Part shown: positions 59,143-64,000 of the stretch, in pieces
How positions within the stretch are numbered: the stretch's first letter is position 1
Layout of the letters: each line of letters begins with the position of its first letter
NCBI GenBank assembly: GCA_963834855.1
Contig: CAWIDH010000028.1
Location: 55,636 to 119,635 of the forward strand
Length of the DNA: 64,000 nucleotides
Direction: 5' to 3'
Source: DATJKD01 sp963834855
Lineage (GTDB): Bacteria > Pseudomonadota > Gammaproteobacteria > Steroidobacterales > Steroidobacteraceae
The notes under the pieces: generated by a model
The model's database searches: none
What the model was told of the DNA's origin: nothing
The model's input: the letters and a program-made list of their open reading frames with translations, nothing else
Made by a program: the position numbers and the translations under genes

Positions 59143-59499
59143 TCACCCGGTGGTGGTTGGCTGTTCACCATCGCCACGGGCCTTGTCTCGCGCTGACCCA
59201 TCGATCAGCCGCAGGTACTTGTTGCTCTTGATGACGTGCCGCACAAGCTCCATGACGAGATATCCGAGGAGAACGGCCAGTGTCCATTCGAGCCACTCGG
59301 GCAGCCGGTGCACGACCACAGTCTGTCGCGGCAAGATCCCGAAGAGGTTCTTGAGCGCCCTGCGCTCGACCGATTGATAGGTTGTCAGCACCATCACGAG
59401 CGAGCCGGCGACGTAGCCGACAAAATTGCTGAGCGCGGTATTGACGCACAGCTGCTGCAGCTTCTGGCGACTGAGCGTGTTACGAATGAATTCGCGCAT
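59143..59499 (-). CDS. Two-TM membrane protein of unknown function
   Basis: 118 residues from ATG 59499. Two hydrophobic helices (LSNFVGYVAGSLVMVLTTY and WLEWTLAVLLGYLVMELVRH) join a short periplasmic or cytoplasmic loop (VVVHRLPEW). Basic at the N-terminus (RNTLSRQKLQQ), so an inside start is likely. No family recognised. Isolated gene. Confidence 0.6.
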   Translation of the reverse strand: MREFIRNTLSRQKLQQLCVNTALSNFVGYVAGSLVMVLTTYQSVERRALKNLFGILPRQTVVVHRLPEWLEWTLAVLLGYLVMELVRHVIKSNKYLRLIDGSARDKARGDGEQPTTTG

Positions 59500-60029
59500 G
59501 GTCTGGTGCTCCAGAGTGTCCACGGATCAGGATTCCCCCGGTGCCTCCTGATCATCGGTATGAAGACTAGAAGCATTCGACCTTTAGAGCCCGGGTCGGG
59601 CGTCACAATATTGGGTCCGATGGATTCGGACGAATGACTGGGGTCTGGGCGTCGGTTCCAACAAACCGTCAGGCGGTCGATTATCGCGAGACCAGTCGTG
59701 ACATATTCACATCAAGCTCTGTCGTTCCATGAAAACGCGAGCACAGGGCCAGGCAGCCGACAAGCACCGCTTTCTGGACATTTGCACCACAAATTCGTGG
59801 CGACAGGCGCGGCCGGTCCCCGCACGATTCCGCATGGAGGCGTCCCCTAAGCTGCAGAAGGCCGGTCGGCGCTTCCTGATGCGCCTCATGGCCGAGAATG
59901 GACTCGGAGGCCGCCGCGGCTATCCTGCGCGATTGGCCGACGAACTCGACGCGCTGGCTCGCGCTTATAGAGCGGATGATCCCCCTCGCGATCCTTTCGG
60001 GGCAGAACGGTCGAGCTGAGCTTGATGCG
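59500..60029. other. Gene-poor stretch
   Basis: Only short overlapping frames in both strands, none with family likeness or a ribosome site. The IS110 remnant begins at 60030. Lower GC than upstream DNA. May be degraded mobile DNA. Confidence 0.4.
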
Positions 60030-60224
60030 TCAATAGTCCTTGGCCTGAGCCGGACCGAAAATGCTGCGCGTCGCGATAGCTGCGCGCACGGCGGAAGCTG
60101 GGTACCTGCGCCGACAATTGCTGCCGACGTACCGTGCGACGCAGCACCTCGCGGCCTGCCCCGTCCCGTGCAGCGAAATCACCTGCTTTGCCAAGTCGAT
60201 TCCAACGGTAGTAACGTCACTCAA
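60030..60224 (-). pseudogene. IS110-family transposase N-terminal remnant
   Basis: MSDVTTVGIDLAKQVISLHG is the RuvC-like DEDD opening of IS110 transposases (GIDLAK, first catalytic Asp). After TGQAARC the frame shifts: VLRRTVRRQQLSAQV is found in another frame, as expected for the family. The remaining catalytic residues and C-terminal domain are missing. Confidence 0.75.
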
Positions 60225-60345
60225 GGGGCTTCACTTTTCTGATCGATTAAACATGCACACTCACGTCCATCTTGGCACTCCGATGCCGATTCGGGACGGG
60301 GAAGTCCCTTACATTCGTTAGGCGGCTTACCGTCGAGGTGCGCGC

Positions 60346-61290
60346 GTGCGGGTCACGGTTCTTGGCGGCACGGGCTTCATTGGTCGACACGTTATGCGTC
60401 AACTTGCGGAAGCTGGCGCGGCGGTCACAACCATTCATCGGGGTACGACCGCAAGCTCCAACTCGCCTATGGGGTCTCTCAACGCCGACCGTAGTGATGC
60501 GGTCGCGCTGGCGCGTGCTCTCGCGACGGCGGCTCCCGCTGTCGTCATTGACATGATCGCGTATCAGCAGCGGGATATCGAGGTGCTGCTGGACGCGCTG
60601 CCGGCTTCGGTTGAGCGATTGGTGGTCATCAGCAGCGGCGATGTGTATGCGACATACGGTGCTTTTCGTGGCATGAGTCCCGGCCCCACAGATACGAAGC
60701 CATCGAATGAACAAGCGCCGCTACGAACAGCATTGTTTCCCTACCGTCGCGAGGCGCGCGGGCCAGACGACCTACTCTTTTTGTATGAAAAGATCTTGGT
60801 CGAGCGGGCGGCGATGACTTGGAGTGGCGGGGCGACAACTATTCTGCGCTTGCCTATGGTGTATGGCCCAAACGACAGACAGCGCCGGGTCACCAAATAT
60901 GTCGAGAAGTTTCGGAGCAGCGCGGGATCGTTGTGTCTAAATGCGGCTGAAGCGGCATGGCGCTGCACACGCGGCTATGTCGAGGATGTTGCCGCAGCGA
61001 TAACGCTGGCTGCACTTAGCGAAGGAGCGGTCGGCAACGTTTTTAACGTCGGTGAGCCGGAAGCTCTTTCGGAGGCTGCATGGGCTCGCACCATTGCCGC
61101 CGTTGCAGGCTGGGAAGGCGAGATTATTCTCGATCCGGAGACTGCTCCGACGCTGCAAGCGAACTGGAACATCGACCTCACGGTTGACACTAGGCGGATC
61201 CGCGATGTGCTGGAATTCGATGAGCCCTTTGGTCCAAAGCTGGGCCTACACCGCACCGTATCCAGCATCGCGTCCGGGGTGCGAAGTTGA
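60346..61290 (+). CDS. NAD-dependent epimerase/dehydratase (extended SDR)
   Basis: 314 residues from GTG 60346. VTVLGGTGFIGRHVMRQL (GxxGxxG), IDMIAYQQRD, ISSGDVYATYG, YxxxK site in FLYEKILVE and RLPMVYGPND define an extended SDR with NAD(P) Rossmann fold. Probably acts on a nucleotide-linked sugar or isoflavone-like substrate; nothing nearby specifies it. Markedly lower GC than genes before 57 kb, suggesting transfer. Confidence 0.85.
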   Translation: MRVTVLGGTGFIGRHVMRQLAEAGAAVTTIHRGTTASSNSPMGSLNADRSDAVALARALATAAPAVVIDMIAYQQRDIEVLLDALPASVERLVVISSGDVYATYGAFRGMSPGPTDTKPSNEQAPLRTALFPYRREARGPDDLLFLYEKILVERAAMTWSGGATTILRLPMVYGPNDRQRRVTKYVEKFRSSAGSLCLNAAEAAWRCTRGYVEDVAAAITLAALSEGAVGNVFNVGEPEALSEAAWARTIAAVAGWEGEIILDPETAPTLQANWNIDLTVDTRRIRDVLEFDEPFGPKLGLHRTVSSIASGVRS

Positions 61291-61418
61291 ATGCGTGTTC
61301 CCTCAACGACGCTACCTCGGCACCTTGAGCGTCTCGTCGCGCGTAGACATCATCCTCACGACACTCGATCGCTCGTGCGGACACTCGGCATCGATGCTCT
61401 CAGCGCACTGGGTCGGGC

Positions 61419-61574
61419 CGCATCAAGAGGAACATCAGCAGGAGCGGGAAGATCTACCACGTGCCCGGCAGTCTTGCGTACGATGAGATGCGGATCGACG
61501 AGTCGAAGGGCGAGCGCTGGTTCTGCACCGAGGAAGAAGCGAGGGCCGCGGGGTGGCGAGCACCTAGAGGTTAG
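61419..61574 (+). pseudogene. Sunset-domain C-terminal fragment
   Basis: The frame RIKRNISRSGKIYHVPGSLA and DESKGERWFCTEEEARAAGW matches the conserved C-terminal 'sunset' domain (GNI....IYHxPGG..Y..T.ID...GErWFCsEaEArAAGWR) of small secreted nuclease-like proteins. No start codon or signal precedes it in frame; a TAG lies upstream near 61342. A severed gene end. Confidence 0.65.
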
Positions 61575-61694
61575 ATCGCGACCGGTGCCGAAGGCGGATC
61601 TCCAAGGCGCCCCCCAATCTTGACAGTCTCAGTTCGGCAAGAAGCAGACAATGCGAGGGTGGTCAGGAATCTCCGAGAGTAACCGAACGCGTTG

Positions 61695-62262
61695 CTAGGC
61701 AGCATTGCGATAGGTCACCCACGCCCAGCCAAACAGTGTTGCAGCCAAGAATGGGTAGGCGAAGAAGGGCAAGGGTTGGGACAGTGGTGTCAGAGCGCGA
61801 CCCGAGAAGATTTGCAGGGCCACGACCGTGAACACAGAGCTGCGATAAGCCCGAAGCCTCTGACCCAAGGGGCATGACATTGGATGCGCTGATAAGGGCT
61901 AGCGAGGCGGCCCACAAGCCAACTCCGGCCGCAAATAAGGGAGCGCTGGCCGCAAGGTCCATGGCGGCGCCAGACAGAATCAGTCCTTCGCCGACGACGA
62001 AGACGAGAAATCCTGCTGCCACTATATCGTTTCCTCGTCGGAAGTAGTGAATAGTGAGCAGCGCCGCTGCAACAATCAGAGCGATTCCGTCAATGCCCCA
62101 AGCGAGCCCGCGTAGTGAGGCGGACGGGGCAAATGTGCCGGCCATACCAAGGAGAGCGCCGACAACAAGCCCGCCGCTGCAACCCGTCGAAGTCGCGAAT
62201 CGCTCATCCTTCCCCAAAAACTTCCAAGTCACCCAACTGTGCCGCCTATACGTAGGCCTCAT
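61695..62262 (-). CDS. Multi-TM membrane protein (frameshift)
   Basis: From ATG 62262, VGALLGMAGTFAPSASLRGL, WGIDGIALIVAAALLTIHYF, GFLVFVVGEGLILSGAAMDL and LWAASLALISASNVMPLG form four membrane helices. Near 61866 the frame shifts; the other frame carries the last helices (VFTVVALQIFSGRALTPLSQ, FFAYPFLAATLFGWAWVTYR). Joined length about 188 residues. Conserved protein of unknown function. Confidence 0.7.
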
Positions 62263-62617
62263 AACTTGCGGCTTTATAGCGCCGCTGAATTTGCGGCATA
62301 TGCACATGAGGACACCCCCCACAACCTCATGAAATCACTAGACCACGCACCCGCCTATACGTCAATAAATCGAGGGGCAATTGCAGCCACCCTGAACGGC
62401 TGCTTCGGGGTCGTTCTGAGTCACTCGCCGACGGCTGAGATCGGCCGAGCAGCGGACATTCAGCCCACCAACTGGGCGACCCGAGAGCGACACGGAAAGT
62501 TGCGACTAGCGGTGCCGGTAAATCTTGAGTGCTTATGGCGCCCGGGTGGCACAATTCGTGGCTTCTATCAATGAAAACTCGCCTTAACGAGTTGCCGGCG
62601 TTTCATCGCGAGCCTTG
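62263..62617. other. Gene-free stretch before kup
   Basis: No convincing gene. A perfect ACTCG-ccttaa-CGAGT hairpin lies at about 62579-62594, 25 bp before the kup ATG, where it might affect translation or end an upstream transcript. Confidence 0.4.
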
Positions 62618-64000
62618 ATGCAGGCCAAATCGTCACCGAGCAGAGGCGCTCGTGCCTCGTCCACACTGGCACTCCCACTGGCAGCAACGGGAGTCGTGTT
62701 CGGCGACATCGGAACGAGCCCCCTTTATGCCCTGCGCGCTTGCTTTTCCGACGTTGCGGGTATGAGTGTCGACGCGCTCAGTGTCCTCGGCATCCTGTCG
62801 CTCATCTTTTGGTCCCTGCTACTTGTCATTTCCGTCAAGTACGTCGGCATCGTCCTCCGTGCGGATAACAACGGCGAAGGTGGCGTGCTTGCGCTCACCA
62901 CACGGCTACTCAACGAGCAGCCGTTGCTCAGTCCAGCGGTGGTCGGGACACTCGGGCTCATCGGATGCGCACTTTTTTACGGCGACGGCGTGATTACCCC
63001 TGCAGTGACCGTGCTAGGTGCCCTGGAGGGAGTAAGCATCGCAGCCCCGGCCTTGAAACTGCTGTACTCCCGCTCTCGATTATCGCGCTGCTGTGGCTTT
63101 TCACTCTGCAACGTCGTGGCACTGGCGCGATCGGCCGCCTGTTCGGGCCGTTGATGCTGGTGTGGTTTGTCGTGCTCGCGATCCTTGGCATTCGCAGTAT
63201 CGCTGCGCAGCCAAATGTGCTTGCGGCGGTAAACCCCTTTTATGCGTTCGCGTTTTTTGCCGAACACTCCACAGTAGCGTTCGCCGTTTTCGGAGCGGTG
63301 TTCCTCACCGTAACGGGCGGCGAAGCTCTGTATTCCGATCTCGGACACTTTGGTCGGCGTCCAATCGCTATCGCCTGGTTCCTACTTGTGTGGCCGTCTC
63401 TATTGCTCAACTACTTCGGGCAAGGGGCACTCTTGCTGACTTCTCCGCAGGCGATTGCAAACCCCTTCTATCTTCTTGCCCCTGAGTGGGCGTTGGTCCC
63501 CTTGGTGGTCCTCGCTACCGCAGCCAGCATTATCGCGTCGCAAGCTGTCATCTCCGGCGTATTTGCGATTACCCAGCAATGCCAACGGCTGGGCTATATC
63601 CCAAGAGACGCATCCTGCATTCTTCAGCCGCTGCCATCGGCCAGGTGTATGTGCCGTCGGTGAACTGGCTCATCTGTATGGCGACCATCGGCCTCGCTCT
63701 GGGATTTGGCTCCTCCGCCCGTATCGCTCACGCCTATGGGGTGGGAGTCTCCTGCACCATGCTCATCGATACCGTCCTGATAATAATTCTCCTGTGGGGC
63801 ACGGCCACGCGATCTGCCCGGGTGCAGGTCCTCATACTCTGTGGCGTACTCGTAGTCGATACGGCTTTCGTGATTTCGAACCTGGGCAAGGTGCCCACTG
63901 GAGGCTGGTTTCCCATAGTTTTTGGACTCGCAGTTTTCGGTTTGATGAAGACCTGGCAGGAAGGCCGCGTGATCGTAACCGAACAAATAAGGCGCGAAGA
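62618..64000 (+). CDS. kup: KUP-type potassium transporter (cut by window; two frameshifts)
   Basis: ATG 62618. GVVFGDIGTSPLYALR is the KUP/HAK signature; VKYVGIVLRADNNGEGGVLALT, GCALFYGDGVITPAVTVLGA, GGEALYSDLGHFGRRPIAIAW and SQAVISGVFAI are conserved membrane segments. Frame is lost near 63049 (a G missing in CCCCGG) and near 63608, then QVYVPSVNWLICMATIG continues to the window end. It takes up K+ with H+ across the inner membrane. The cytoplasmic C-terminus is outside. Confidence 0.9.

Noticed and set aside
59729..60019. A 96-residue plus-strand frame near the IS110 remnant
   Set aside because: No family likeness, no ribosome site, and two other frames are equally open there.

Overview
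The window is 64 kb of GC-rich chromosome, about two-thirds G+C by eye, with tightly packed short operons on both strands. No rRNA, tRNA, phage or intact insertion sequence was seen. The gene content suggests a free-living Gram-negative bacterium: outer-membrane porin-like protein, many lipoproteins with a lipobox, an AniA-type copper nitrite reductase, MocR and LysE genes, YajD and YaiI homologues, an ECF42-type sigma factor. A gammaproteobacterium of the Xanthomonadales/Nevskiales/Steroidobacterales kind fits best, but that is inference from family recognition only.

Layout. 1-13.6 kb: secreted and envelope enzymes (lipase-like lipoprotein, DUF885 and M28 peptidases, PqaA-like protein), an AraC regulator with an SRPBCC/DUF1761 pair, nirK fused to cytochrome c, and a DUF4160-DUF2442 pair. 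13.9-18.4 kb: a prolyl oligopeptidase, then a compatible-solute ABC transporter whose binding protein and permease are one polypeptide. 18.5-26 kb: a three-gene operon of unknown role, a DUF222-HNH nuclease carrying internal palindromic repeats, divergent LysE exporter/MocR regulator, and a GbsR-like regulator with a promoter overlapping its start codon. 27-31 kb: a cyclic-nucleotide-binding protein, YaiI, and a large TPR/SLOG-like/nucleotide-cyclase protein. 31.4-40.5 kb: an ABATE-CGNR regulator, TlpA-like thioredoxin, PQQ-type sugar dehydrogenase, then a long minus-strand cluster (DUF1326, DUF2182, a CPxC micro-membrane protein, two DUF899 proteins, two DGPF/YCII proteins, DUF1579, ECF42-type sigma factor). 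40.7-49.7 kb: a VanX-like dipeptidase, unknown genes, a TolB-like/TPR protein, small Zn-ribbon genes linked by a duplicated 116-bp element, and a second DUF899 + CPxC micro-protein + beta-propeller set. 49.7-52.5 kb: a VapBC-bearing segment bounded by 71-bp direct repeats that duplicate the end of a regulator gene. 52.5-64 kb: cupin, pyrophosphatase, two VOC proteins, epoxide hydrolase, gene remnants (ligase D, IS110, sunset domain), repeats, and a kup-type K+ transporter running off the edge. The last 4 kb and about 42.1-43.7 kb look visibly lower in GC.

How genes work together. The clearest themes are thiol-rich DUF clusters (three DUF899 thioredoxin-like paralogues, two with tiny Cys-bearing membrane partners), a possible cyclic-nucleotide circuit (cyclase plus sensor), and an unusual density of broken or trimmed toxin and mobile genes. 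At least a dozen otherwise normal genes carry single-base frameshifts. This looks like residual indel error in the assembly more than biology, so several genes listed as frameshifted are probably intact in the organism.
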